Positions 1 through 14,200 of a stretch of DNA of 64,000 nucleotides are shown here, in pieces. How positions within the stretch are numbered: position 1 is the first letter of the stretch; each line of letters opens with the position of its first letter. The notes beneath the pieces are model-generated. The model was not told the origin of the DNA, did no database searches, and saw only the letters and a program-made list of their open reading frames with translations. The stretch covers positions 24,133,292 to 24,197,291 of the forward strand of contig NC_080059.1 in assembly GCF_026212465.1 (NCBI RefSeq). The letters run 5' to 3'. The position numbers and the translations under genes are program-made. The DNA is from Amaranthus tricolor. Taxonomy: Eukaryota > Streptophyta > Magnoliopsida > Caryophyllales > Amaranthaceae.

Positions 1-3000
1 TAAAAAACCTTAAAATCGCAACTTAACACGTAATTTCTAGCATATTACTATGTTTTCAATTCTAACCACTTCAACACAATAATATATACCAAATAGTGTT
101 CTGTACCTAGTTTCGTGCAAAACAAACTAAGTTGAGCTACTTTATTCGCAAAAGTGCCAAAAACGCTTAAAAACCTATAAAATCGCAACTTAACACATAA
201 TTTCTTGCATATGACTATGATTTTCAATTTTAACAACTTCAACACAATAATTTATATCAAATAGTGTTGTGTGGCATGTTTCGTGCAAAACAAACCAAGT
301 TTGAGCTACTTTATGCGCAAACGGGCAAAAAAACGCTTAAAAACCCTTAAAATCGCAACTTAACACGTAATTTCTAGCATATTACTATGTATTCAATTCT
401 AACCACTTCAAAAAACAATAATACTATACCGAATAGTGTTGTGTGCCAAGTTTCGTGCAAAACAAACCAAGTTTGAGCTACTTTATGCGCAAAAGGGCCA
501 AAAACACTCAAAAACCCTTAAAATTGAAACTTAAACAAGTAATTTCTAGCATATGACTATGATTTTCTATTCTAACCACTTCAACACAATAATATATACC
601 AAATAGAGTTGTGTTCGCGCAAACAAACAAAGTTTGAGCTACTTTATGCGCAAAAGTGCCAAAATGCTTAAAAACCCCCTAAAATCGAAACTTAACACGC
701 AATTCTAGCATATTACTATGATTTTAAATTCAAACCACTTCAACACAATAATATATACCAAATAGTGTTGTGTGCTATGTTTCGTGCAAAACAAACCAAG
801 TTTGAGCTACTTTATGCGCAAAAGGGCCAAAAACGCTTAAAAGCCCTTAAAATCGCAACTTAACACGTAATTTCTAACATATGACTAAGATTTTAAAATC
901 TAACCACTTCAACACAATAACATATACCAAATAGCGTTGTGTGCAAAGTTTCGCGCAAAACAAACCAAGTTTGAGCTACTTTATGCGCAAAAGTGCCAAA
1001 AATAATTAAAAAGCCTTAAAGTCGCAACTTAACATGCAATTCTAGCATATGACTATGATTTTAAATTCAAACCACTTCAACACAATAATATATACAAAAT
1101 AGTGTTGTGTGCCAAGTTTCGTGCAAAACAAACCAAGTTTGAGCTACTTTATGCGCAAAAGGGCCAAAAACGCTTAAAACCCTTAAAATCGCAACTTAAC
1201 AAGTAATTTCTAGCATATGACTATGATTTTAAATTCAAACCACTTCAACACAATAATATATACCAAATAGCGTTGTGTGCAAAGTTTCATGCAAACAAAC
1301 CAAGTTTGAGCTACTTGATGCGGAAAAGTGCCACAAAATGCTTAAAAACCCTTAAAATCGCAACTTAACACGCAATTCTAGCATATGACTATGATTTTTA
1401 ATTCTAACCACTTAAACACAATAATATATATACCAAATAGTGTTGTTGCCAAGTTTCGTGCAAAACGAACCAAGTTTGAGCTACTTTATGCTCAAAAGGG
1501 CCAAAAACGCTTAAAAACCCTTAAAATCGCAACTTAACACGTAATTTCTAGCATATTACTATGCTTTAAATTCTAACCACTTCAACACAATAATATATAC
1601 CAAATAGTGTTCTGTACCAAGTTTCGTGCAAAACAAACCAAGTTTGAGCTACTTTATTCGCAAAAGTGCCAAAAACGCTTAAAAACCTATAAAATCGCAA
1701 CTTAACACGTAATTTCTAGCATATGACTATAATTTTCAATTCTAACAACTTCAACACAATAATATATATCAAATAGTGTTGTGTGCCAAGTTTCGTGCAA
1801 AACAAACCAAGTTTGGAGCTACTTCCTGCGCAAAAAGTGCCATAACGCTTAAAAACCCAATCAAAATCGCAACTTAACCACGTAATTTCTATCATATGAC
1901 TATGATTTTAATTCTAACCACTTCAAAAAAATATTATATACCACATAGTGTTTTGTGCCATGTTTCGTGCAAAATAAAACCAAGTATGAGCTGCTTTATG
2001 CGCAAAAGGGCCAAAAAACGATCAAAAACCCTTAAAATCGCAAATTAAAAAGTAATTTCTAGCATATGACTATGATTTTCAATTCTAACCACTTCAACAC
2101 AATAATATATACCAAATAGCGTTGTGTGCCAAGTTTCCCGCCCGACAAACCTAGTTTGAGCTACTTTATGCGCAAAAGTGCCAAAAATGCTTAAAAACCC
2201 TTAAAATCGCAACTTAACATGCAATTTCTAGCATATGACTATGATTTTGAAATCTAACCACTTCAACACAATAATATATACCAAATAATGTTGCGTGCCA
2301 GTTTCGTGCAAAACAAACAAAATTTAAGCTTCTTTATGCGCAAAAGGGCCAAAAACGCTTAAAAACCCTTAAAATCGAAACTTAACACGCAATTCTAGCA
2401 TATTACTATGATTTTAAATTCAAACCACTTCAACACAATAATATATACCAAATAGTGTTGTGTGCTATGTTTCGTGCAAAACAAACCAAGTTTAAGCTAC
2501 TTTATGCGCAAAAGGGCCAAAAACGCTTAAAAACCCTTAAAATCGCAACATAACAAGTAATTTCTAGCATATGACTATGATTTTAAATTCAAACCACTTC
2601 AACACAATAATATATACTAAATAGCGTTGTGTGCAAAGTTTCGTGCAAAACCAACCAAGTTTGAGCTACTTGATGCGCAAAAAGTGCCAAAAATGCTTAA
2701 AAACCCTTTAAATCGCAACTTAACATGCAATTCTAGCATATGACTATGATTTTAAATTCTAATCACTTAAACACAATAATATATATACGAAATAGTGTTG
2801 TGTGCCAAGTTTCGTGCAAAACGAACCAAGTTACTTTATGCGCAAAAGGGCCAAAAACGCTTAAAAACCCTTAAAAATCGCAACTTAACACGTAATTTCT
2901 AGCATATTACTTATGTTTTCAATTCTAACCACTTCAACACAATAATATATACCAAATAGTGTTCTGTACCTAGTTTCGTGCAAAACAAACCAAGTTTGAG

Positions 3001-6000
3001 CTACTTTATTCGCAAAAGTGCCAAAAACGCTTAAAAACCTATAAAATCGCAACTAACACATAATTTCTTGCATATGACTATGATTTTCAATTTTAACAAC
3101 TTCAACACAATAATTTATATCAAATAGTGTTGTGTGGCATGTTTCGTGCAAAACAAACGAAGTTTGAGCTACTTTATGCGCAAACGGGCAAAAAAACGCT
3201 TAAAAACCCTTAAAATCGCAACTTAACACGTAATTTCTAGCATATTACTATGTATTCAATTCTAACCACTTCAAAACAATAAAATATACCGAATAGTGTT
3301 GTGTGCCAAGTTTCGTGCAAAACAAACCAAGTTTGAGCTACTTTATGCGCAAAAGGGCCAAAAACACTCAAAAACCCTTAAAATTGAAACTTAACAAGTA
3401 ATTTCTAGCATATGACTATGATTTTCAATTCTAACCACTTCAACACAATAATATATACCAAATAGAGTTGTGTTCGCGCAAAACAAACAAAGTTGTGAGC
3501 TACTTTATGCGCAAAAGTGCCAAAAATGCTTAAAAACCCCTAAAATCGAAATATTACACACGCAATTCTAGCATATTACTATGATTTTAAATTCAAACCA
3601 CTTCAACACAATAATATATACCAAATAGTGTTGTGTGCTTATGTTTCGTGCAAAACAAACGAAGTTTGAGCTACTTTATGCGCAAAAGGGCCAAAAACGC
3701 TTAAAAGCCCTTAAAATCGCAAACTTAACAAGTAATTTCTAGCATATGACTATGATTTAAATTCAAACCCACTTCAACACAATAATATATACCAAATAGC
3801 GTTGTTTTCAAAGTTTCGTGCAAAACAAACCAAGTTTGAGCTACTTGATGCGCAAAAGTGCCAAAAATGCTTAAAAACCATTAAAATCGCAACTTAACAC
3901 GCAATTCTAGCATATGACTATGATTTTAAATTCTAACCACTTAAATTCAATAATATACATACCAAATAGTGTTGTGTGCCAAGTTTCGTGCAAAACGAAC
4001 CAAGTTTGAGCTACTTTATGCGCAAAAGGGCCAAAAAACGCTTAAAAACCCTTAAAATCGCAACTTAACACGTAATTTCTATCTATTACTATGTTTTCAA
4101 TTCTAACCCACTTCAACACAATAATATATACCAAATAGTGTTCTGTACCATGTTTCGTGCAAAACAAACCAAGTTTGAGCTACTTTATTCGCAAAAGGGC
4201 AAAAAACGCTTAAAAACCTATAAAATCGCAACTTAACACGTAATTTCTAGCACATGACTATGATTTTCAATTCTAACAACTTCAACACAATAATATATAT
4301 CAAATAGTGTTGTGTGCCAAGTTTCGTCCAAAACAAACCAAGTTTGGAGCTACTTGATGCGTAAAAGTGCCAATAACGCTTAAAAACCATTCAAAATCGC
4401 AACTTAACACGTAATTTCTTCATATGACTATGATTTTCAATTCTAACCACTTCAAAAAAATATTAATATACCACATAGTTTTGCGTGCCAAGTTTCGTGC
4501 AAAAACAAACCAAGTCTGAGCTACTTTATGCGCAAAAGGGCCAAAAACGATCAAAAACCCTTAAAATCGAAAATTAAAAAGTAATTTCTAGCATATGACT
4601 ATGAATTTCAGTTCTAACCACTTCAACACAATAATATATACCAAATAGCGTTGTGTGCCAAGTTTCCTGCAAGACAAACCTAGTTTGAGCTACTTTATGC
4701 GCAAAAGTGCCAAAAATGCTTAAAAACCCTTAAAATCGCAACTTAACATGCAATTCTAGCATATGACTATGATTTTAAAATCTAACCACTTCAACACAAT
4801 AATATATACCAAATAATGTTGCGTGCCAAGTTTCGTGCAAAACAAACCAAGTTTAAGCTTCTTTATGCGCAAAAGGGCCAAAAACGCTTAAAAACCCTTA
4901 AAATAGAAACTTAACACGCAATTCTAGCTTATTACTATGATTTTAAATTCAAACCACTTCAACACAATAATATATACCAAATAGTGTTGTGTGCTATGTT
5001 CGTGCAAAACAAACCAAATTTGAGCTACTTTATGCGCAAAAGGGCCAAAAAACGCTTAAAAACCCTTAAAATCGCAACTTAACACGTAATTTCTAACATA
5101 TGACTAAGATTTTAAAATCTAACCACTTCAACACAATAATATATACCAAATAACCGTTGTGTGCAAAGTTTCGCGCAAAACAAACGAAGTTTGAGCTACT
5201 TTATGCGCAAAAGTGCCAAAAATAATTAAAAACCCCTAAAATCGAAACTTAACACGCAATTCTAGCATATTACTATGATTTTAAATTCAAACCCACTTCA
5301 ACACAATAATATATACCAAATAGTGTTGTGTGCTATGTTTCGTGCAAAACAAACGAAGTTTGAGCTACTTTATGCGCAAAACGGGCAAAAAACGCTTAAA
5401 AACCCTTAAAATCGCAACTTAAACACGTAATTTCTAGCATATTACTATGTATTCAATTCTAACCACTTCAAAACAATAATATATACCGAATAAGTGTTGT
5501 GTGCCAAGTTTCGTGCAAAACAAACCAAGTTTGAGCTACTTTATGCGCAAAAGGGCCAAAAACACTCAAAAACCCTTAAAATGAAACTTAACAAGTAATT
5601 TCTAGCATATGACTATGATTTTCAATTCTAACCACTTCAACACAATAATATATACCAAATAGAGTTGTGTTCGCGCAAAACAAACAAAGTTTGAGCTACT
5701 TTATGCGCAAAAGTGCCAAAAATGCTTAAAAACCCCTAAAATCGAAACTTAACACGCAATTCCTAGCCATATTACTATGATTTTAAATTCAAACCACTTC
5801 AACACAATTAATATATACCAAATAGTGTTGTGTGCTATGTTTCGTGCAAAAACAAACGAAGTTTGAGCTACTTTATGCGCAAAAGGGCCAAAAACGCTTA
5901 AAAGCCCTTAAAATCGCAACTTAACAAGTAATTTCTAGCATATGACTATGATTTTAAATTCAAACTACTTCAACACAATAATATATACCAAATAGCGTTG

Positions 6001-8230
6001 TTTTTCAAAGTTTCGTGCAAAACAAACCAAGTTTGAGCTACTTGATGCGCAAAAGTGCCAAAAATGCTTAAAAACCATTAAAATCGCAACTTAACACGCA
6101 ATTCTAGCATATGACTATGATTTTAATTCTAACCACTTAAATTCAATAATATACATACCAAATAGTGTTGTGTGCCAAGTTTCGTGCAAAACGAACCAAG
6201 TTTGAGCTACTTTATGCGCAAAAGGGCAAAAAACGCTTAAAAACCCTTAAAATCGCAACTTAACACGTAATTTTCTATCATATTACTATGTTTTCAATTC
6301 TAACCACTTCAACACAATAATATATACCAAATAGTGTTCTGTACCATGTTTCGTGCAAAACAAACCAAGTTTGAGCTACTTTATTCGCAAAAGGGCAAAA
6401 AACGCTTAAAAACCTATAAAATCGCAACTTAACACGTAATTTCTAGCACATGACTATGATTTTCAATTCTAACAACTTCAACACAATAATATATATCAAA
6501 TAGTGTTGTGTGCCAAGTTTCGTCCAAAACAAACCAAGTTTGGAGCTACTTGATGCGCAAAAGTGCCAATAACGCTTAAAAAACCATTCAAAATCGCAAC
6601 TTAACACGTAATTTCTATCATATGACTATGATTTTCAATTCTAACCACTTCAAAAAATATTATATACCACATAGTTTTGCGTGCCAAGTTCGTGCAAAAC
6701 AAACCAAGTCTGAGCTACTTTATGCGCAAAAGGGCCAAAAACGATCAAAAACCCTTAAAATCGAAAATTAAAAAGTAATTTCTAGCATATGACTATGAAT
6801 TTCAGTTCTAACCACTTCAACACAATAATATATACCAAATAGCGTTGTGTGCCAAGTTTCCTGCAAAACAAACCTAGTTTGAGCTACTTTATGCGCAAAA
6901 GTGCCAAAAATGCTTAAAAACCCTTAAAATCGCAACTTAACATGCAATTCTAGCATATGACTATGATTTTAAAATCTAACCACTTCAACACAATAATATA
7001 TACCAAATAATGTTGCGTGCCAAGTTTCGTGCAAAACAAACCAAGTTTAAGCTTCTTTATGCGCAAAAGGGCCAAAAACGCTTAAAAACCCTTAAAATAG
7101 AAACTTAACACGCAATTCTAGCATATTACTATGATTTTAAATTCAAACCACTTCAACACAATAATATATAGCAAATAGTGTTGTGTGCTATGTTTCGTGC
7201 AAAACAAACCAAATTTGAGCTACTTTATGCGCAAAAGGGCCAAAAACGCTTAAAAACCCTTAAAATCGCAACTTAACACGTAATTTCTAACATATGACTA
7301 AGATTTTAAAATCTAACCACTTCAACACAATAATATCTACCAAATAACGTTGTGTGCAAAGTTTCGCGCAAAACAAACCAAGTTTGAGCTACTTTATGCG
7401 CAAAAGTGCCAAAAATAATTAAAAAGCCTTAAAGTTGCAACTTAACATGCAATTCTAGCATATGACTATGATTTTAAATTCAAACCACTTCAACACAATA
7501 ATATATACAAAATAGTGTTGTGTGCCAAGTTTCGTGCAAAACAAACCAAGTTTAAGCTTCTTTATGCGCAAAAGGGCCAAAAACGCTTAAAAACCCTTAA
7601 AATAGAAACTTAACACGCAATTCTAGCATATTACTATGATTTTAAATTCAAACCACTTCAACACAATAATATATACCAAATAGTGTTGTGTGCTATGTTT
7701 CGTGCAAAACAAACCAAATTTGAGCTACTTTATGCGCAAAAGGGCCAAAAAACGCTTTAAAACCCTTAAAATCGCAACATAACAAGTAATTTCTAGCATA
7801 TGACTATGATTTTCAATTCAAACCACTTCAACACAATAATATATACCAAATAGCGTTGTGTGCAAAGTTTCATGCAAAACAAACCAAGTTTGAGCTACTT
7901 GATGCGCAAAAGTGCCAAAAATGCTTAAAAACCCTTAAAATCGCAACTTAACACGCAATTCTAGCATATGACTATGATTTTTAATTCTAACCACTTAAAC
8001 ACAATAATATATATACCAAATAGTGTTGTTTGCCATGTTTCCTGCAAAACAAACCTAGTTTGAGCTACTTTATGCGCAAAAGTGCCAAAAATGCTTAAAA
8101 ACCCTTAAAATCGCACCTTAACATGCAATTCTAGCATATGACTATGATTTTAAAATCTAACCACTTCAACACAATAATATATACCAAATAATGTTGCGTG
8201 CCAAGTTTCGTGCAAAACAAACCAAGTTTA
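1..8230. repeat. Satellite sub-block with mixed 17-mer and 13-mer HORs
   Basis: Diagnostic variants recur at multi-monomer distances. The rare word TTTATATCAA occurs at 251 and 3,114, a distance of 2,863 bp or 17 monomers. The variant TTGTTTTCAAAG starts at 3,802 and recurs in near-identical form at 5,998 (2,196 bp, 13 monomers) and at 8,869 (2,871 bp, 17 monomers). The HindIII-bearing variant TTTAAGCTTC has its site at 2,326, 4,855, 7,049, 7,554 and 8,230; the step from 4,855 to 7,049 is 2,194 bp. The block therefore looks like overlapping HORs whose monomer number has changed by unequal exchange. Single-base insertions and deletions are common, for example TAACCGTTG near 5,155. Confidence 0.8.
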
Positions 8231-11200
8231 AGCTTCTTTATGCGCAAAAGGGCCAAAAACGCTTAAAAACCCTTAAAATAGAAACTTAACACGCAATTCT
8301 AGCATATTACTATGATTTTAAATTCAAACCACTTCAACACAATAATATATACCAAATAGTGTTGTGTGCTATGTTTCGTGCAAAACAAACCAAATTTGAG
8401 CTACTTTATGCGCAAAAGGGCCAAAAACGCTTAAAAACCCCTTAAAATCGCAACTTAACACGTAATTTCTAACATATGACTAAGATTTTAAAATCTAACC
8501 ACTTCAACACAATAATATATACCAAATAACGTTGTGTGCAAAGTTTCGCGCAAAACAAACGAAGTTTGAGCTACTTTATGCGCAAAAGTGCCAAAAATAA
8601 TTAAAAACCCCTAAAATCGAAACTTAACACGCAATTCTAGCATATTACTATGATTTTAAATTCAAACCACTTCAACACAATAATATATACCAAATAGTGT
8701 TGTGTGCTATGTTTCGTGCAAAACAAACGAAGTTTGAGCTACTTTATGCGCAAAAGGGCCAAAAACGCTTAAAAGCCCTTAAAATCGCAACTTAACAAGT
8801 AATTTCTAGCATATGACTATGATTTTAAATTCAAACCACTTCAACACAATAATATATACCAAATAGCGTTGTTTTCAAAGTTTCGTGCAAAACAAACCAA
8901 GTTTGAGCTACTTGATGCGCAAAAGTGCCAAAAATGCTTAAAAACCATTAAAATCGCAACTTAACACGCAATTCTAGCATATGACTATGATTTTAAATTC
9001 TAACCACTTAAATTCAATAATATACATACCAAATAGTGTTGTGTGCCAAGTTTCGTGCAAAACGAACCAAGTTTGAGCTACTTTATGCGCAAAAGGGCCA
9101 AAAACGCTTAAAAACCTTTAAAATCGCAACTTAACACGTAATTTCTATCATATTACTATGTTTTCAATTCTAACCACTTCAACACAATAATATATACCAA
9201 ATAGTGTTCTGTACCATGTTTCGTGCAAAACAAACCAAGTTTGAGCTACTTTATTCGCAAAAGGGCAAAAAACGCTTAAAAACCTATAAAATCGCAACTT
9301 AACACGTAATTTCTAGCACATGACTATGATTTTCAATTCTAACAACTTCAACACAATAATATATATCAAATAGTGTTGTGTGCCAAGTTTCGTCCAAAAC
9401 AAACCAAGTTTGGAGCTACTTGATGCGCAAAAGTGCCAATAACGCTTAAAAACCATTCAAAATCGCAACTTAACACGTAATTTCTATCATATGACTATGA
9501 TTTTCAATTCTAACCACTTCAAAAAAATATTATATACCACATAGTTTTGCGTGCCCAAGTTTCGTGCAAAACAAACCAAGTCTGAGCTACTTTATGCGCA
9601 AACGGGCCAAAAACGATCAAAAACCCTTAAAATCGAAAATTAAAAAGTAATTTCTAGCATATGACTATGAATTTCAGTTCTAACCACTTCAACACAATAA
9701 TATATACCAAATAGCGTTGTGTGCCAAGTTTCCTGCAAGACAAACCTAGTTTGAGCTACTTTATGCGCAAAAGTGCCAAAAATGCTTAAAAACCCTTAAA
9801 ATCGCAACTTAACATGCAATTCTAGCATATGACTATGATTTAAAATCTAACCACTTCAACACAATAATATATACCAAATAATGTTGCGTGCCAAGTTTCG
9901 TGCAAAACAAACCAAGTTTAAGCTTCTTTATGCGCAAAAGGGCCAAAAAACGCTTAAAAACCCTTAAAATAGAAACTTAACACGCAATTCTAGCATATTA
10001 CTATGATTTTAAATTCAAACCACTTCAACACAATAATATATACCAAATAGTGTTGTGTGCTATGTTTCGTGCAAAACAACCAAATTTGAGCTACTTTATG
10101 CGCAAAAGGGCCAAAAACGCTTAAAAACCCTTAAAATCGCAACTTAACACGTAATTTCTAACATATGACTAAGATTTTAAAATCTAACCACTTCAACACA
10201 ATAATATCTACCAAATAACGTTGTGTGCAAAGTTTCGCGCAAAACAAACCAAGTTTGAGCTACTTTATGCGCAAAAGTGCCAAAAATAATTAAAAAGCCT
10301 TAAAGTTGCAACTTAACATGCAATTCTAGCATATGACTATGATTTTAAATTCAAACCACTTCAACACAATAATATATACAAAATAGTGTTGTGTGCCAAG
10401 TTTCGTGCAAAACAAACCAAGTTTGAGCTACTTTATGCGCAAAAGGGCCAAAAACCGCTTTAAACCCTTAAAATCGCAACATAACAAGTAATTTCTAGCA
10501 TATGACTATGATTTTCAATTCAAACAACTTCAACACAATAATATATACCAAATAGCGTTGTGTGCAAAGTTTCATGCAAAACAAACCAAGTTTGAGCTAC
10601 TTGATGCGCAAAAGTGCCAAAAATGCTTAAAAACCCTTAAAATCGCAACTTAAACACGCAATTCTAGCATATGACTATGATTTTTAATTCTAACCACTTA
10701 AACACAATAATATATATACCAAATAGTGTTGTTTGCCATGTTCTCCTGCAAAACAACCTAGTTTGAGCTACTTTATGCGCAAAAGTGCCAAAAAAGCTTA
10801 AAAACCCTTAAATCGCACCTTAACATGCAATTCTAGCATATGGACTATGATTTTAAAATCTAACCACTTCAACACAATAATATATACCAAATAATGTTGC
10901 GTGCCAAGTTTCGTGCAAAAACAAACCAAGTTTAAGCTTCTTTATGCGCAAAAGGGCCAAAAACGCTTAAAAACCCTTAAAATAGAAACTTAACACGCAA
11001 TTCTAGCATATTACTATGATTTTAAATTCAAACCACTTCAACACAATAATATATACCAAATAGTGTTGTGTGCTATGTTTCGTCAAAAACAAACCAAATT
11101 TGAGCTACTTTATGCGCAAAAGGGCCAAAAAACGCTTAAAAACCCTTAAAATCGCAACTTAACACGTAATTTCTAACATATGACTAAGATTTTAAAATCT

Positions 11201-14200
11201 AACCACTTCACCACAATAATATATACCAAATAACGTTGTGTGCAAAGTTTCGCGCAAAATAAACCAAGTTTGAGCTACTTTATGCGCAAAAGTGCCAAAA
11301 ATAATTAAAAAGCCTTAAAGTCGCAACATAACATGCAATTCTAGCATATGACTATGATTTTAAATTCAAACCACTTCAACACAATAATATATACAAAATA
11401 GTGTTGTGTGCCAAGTTTCGTGCAAAACAAACCAAGTTTGAGCTACTTTATGCGCAAAAAGGCCAAAAACGCTTTAAACCCTTAAAATCGCAACTTAACA
11501 AGTAATTTCTAGCATATGACTATGATTTTCAATTCAAACCACTTCAACACAATAATATATACCAAATAGCGTTGTGTGCAAAGTTTCATGCAAAACAAAC
11601 CAAGTTTGAGCTACTTGATGCGCAAAAGTGCCAAAAATGCTTAAAAAACCCTTAAAATCGCAACTTAAACACGCAATTCTAGCTATGACTATGATTTTTA
11701 ATTCTAACCACTTAAACACAATAATATATATACCAAATACTGTTGTTTGCCAAGTTTCGTGCAAAACGAACCAAGTTTGAGCTACTTTATGCTCAAAAGG
11801 GCCAAAAACGCTTAAAAACCCTTAAAATCGCAACTTAACACGTAATTTCTAGCATATTACTATGTTTTCAATTATAACCACTTCAACACAATAATATATA
11901 CCAAATAGTGTTCTGTGCCAAGTTTCGTGCAAAACAAACCAAGTTTGAGCTACTTTATTCGCAAAAGTGCCAAAACGCTTAAAAACCTATAAAATCGCAA
12001 CTTAACACGTAATTTCTAGCATATGACTATGATTTTCATTTCTAACAACTTCAACACAATAATATATATCAAATAGTGTTGTGTGCCAAGTTTCGCGCAA
12101 AACAAACCAAGTTTGGAGCTACTTCATGCGCAAAAGTGCCAATAACGCTTAAAAACCAATCAAAATCGCAATTTAACACGTAATTTCTATAATATGACTA
12201 TGATTTTAATTCTAACCACTTCAACAAAATATTATATACCACATAGTGGTGTGTGCCAGTTTCGTGCAAACAAACCAAGTCTGAGCTACTTTATGCGCAA
12301 AGGGGCAAAAAATGATCAAAAACCCTTAAAAAATCGCAAATTAAAAAGTAATTTCTAGCATATGACTATGATTTTCAGTTCTAACCACTTCAACACAATA
12401 ATATATACCAAATAGCGTTGTGTGCCAAGTTTCCTGCAAAACAAACCTAGTTTGAGCTAGTTTATGCGCAAAAGTGCCAAAAATGCTTAAAAAACCTTAA
12501 AATCGCAACTTAACATGCAATTCTAGCATATGACTATGATTTAAAATCTAACCACTTCAACACAATAATATATACCAAATAATGTTGCGTGCCAAGTTTC
12601 GTGCAAAACAAACCAAGTTTAAGCTTCTTTATGCGCAAAAGGGCCAAAAACGCTAAAAAACCCTTAAAATAGAAACTTAACACCGCAATTCTAGCATATT
12701 ACTATGATTTTAAATTCAAACCACTTCAACACAATAATATACTACCAAATAGTGTTTGTGTGCTATGTTTCGTGCAAAATAACCAAATTTGAGCTACTTT
12801 ATGCGCAAAAGGGCCAAAAACGGCTTAAAAAACCCCTTAAAATCGCAACTTAACACGTAATTTCTAACATATGACTAAGATTTTAAATCTAACCACTTCA
12901 ACACAATAATATATACCAAAATAACGTTGTGTGCAAAGTTTCGCGCAAAACAAACCAAGTTTGAGCTACTCTATGCGCAAAAGTGCCAAAAATAATTAAA
13001 AGCCTTAAAGTTGCAACTTAACATGCAATTCTAGCATATGACTATGATTTTAAATTCAAACCACTTCAACACAATAATATATACAAAATAGTGTTGTGTG
13101 CCAAGTTTCGTGCAAAACAAACCAAGTTTGAGCTACTTTATGCGCAAAAGGGCCAAAAAACGCTTTAAACCCTTAAAATCGCAACATAACAAGTAATTTC
13201 TAGCATATGACTATGATTTTCAATTCAAACCACTTCAACACAATAATATATACCAAATAGCGTTGTGTGCAAAGTTTCATGCAAAACAAAACCAAGTTTG
13301 AGCTACTTGATGCGCAAAAGTGCCAAAAATGCTTAAAAACCCTTAAAATCGCAACTTATCACGCAATTCTAGCATATGACTATGATTTTTAATTCTAACC
13401 ACTTAAACACAATAATATATATACCAAATAGTGTTGTTTGCCATGTTTCCTGCAAAACAAACCTAGTTTGAGCTACTTTATGCGCAAAAGTGCCAAAAAT
13501 GCTTAAAAACCCTTAAAATCGCACCTTAACATGCAATTCTAGCATATGACTATGATTTTAAAATCTAACCACTTCAACACAATAATATATACCAAATAAT
13601 GTTGCGTGCCAAGTTTCGTGCAAAACAAACCAAGTTTAAGCTTCTTTATGCGCAAAAGGGCCAAAAACGCTTAAAAACCCTTAAAATAGAAACTTAACAC
13701 GCAATTCTAGCATATTACTATGATTTTAAATTCAAACCACTTCAACACAATAATATATACCAAATAGTGTTGTGTGCAATGTTTCGTCAAAAACAAACCA
13801 AATTTGAGCTACTTTATGCGCAAAAGGGCCAAAAACGCTTAAAAACCCTTAAAATCGCAACTTAACACGTAATTTCTAACATATGACTAAGATTTTAAAA
13901 TCTAACCACTTCACCACAATAATATATACCAAATAACGTTGTGTGCAAAGTTTCGCGCAAAATAAACCAAGTTTGAGCTACTTTATGCGCAAAAGTGCCA
14001 AAAATAATTAAAAAGCCTTAAAGTCGCAACATAACATGCAATTCTAGCATATGACTATGCTTTTAAATTCAAACCACTTCAACACAATAATATATACAAA
14101 ATAGTGTTGTGTGCCAAGTTTCGTGCAAAACAAACCAAGTTTGAGCTAGTTTATGCGCAAAAGGGCCAAAAACGCTTTAAACCCTTAAAATCGCAACTTA

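Noticed and set aside
48..245. Minus-strand ORF of 65 codons in the satellite (also 11,534-11,764 and 19,553-19,738)
   Set aside because: These are satellite read-through frames, present only in copies where chance indels remove stops; similar translations recur in unrelated places.
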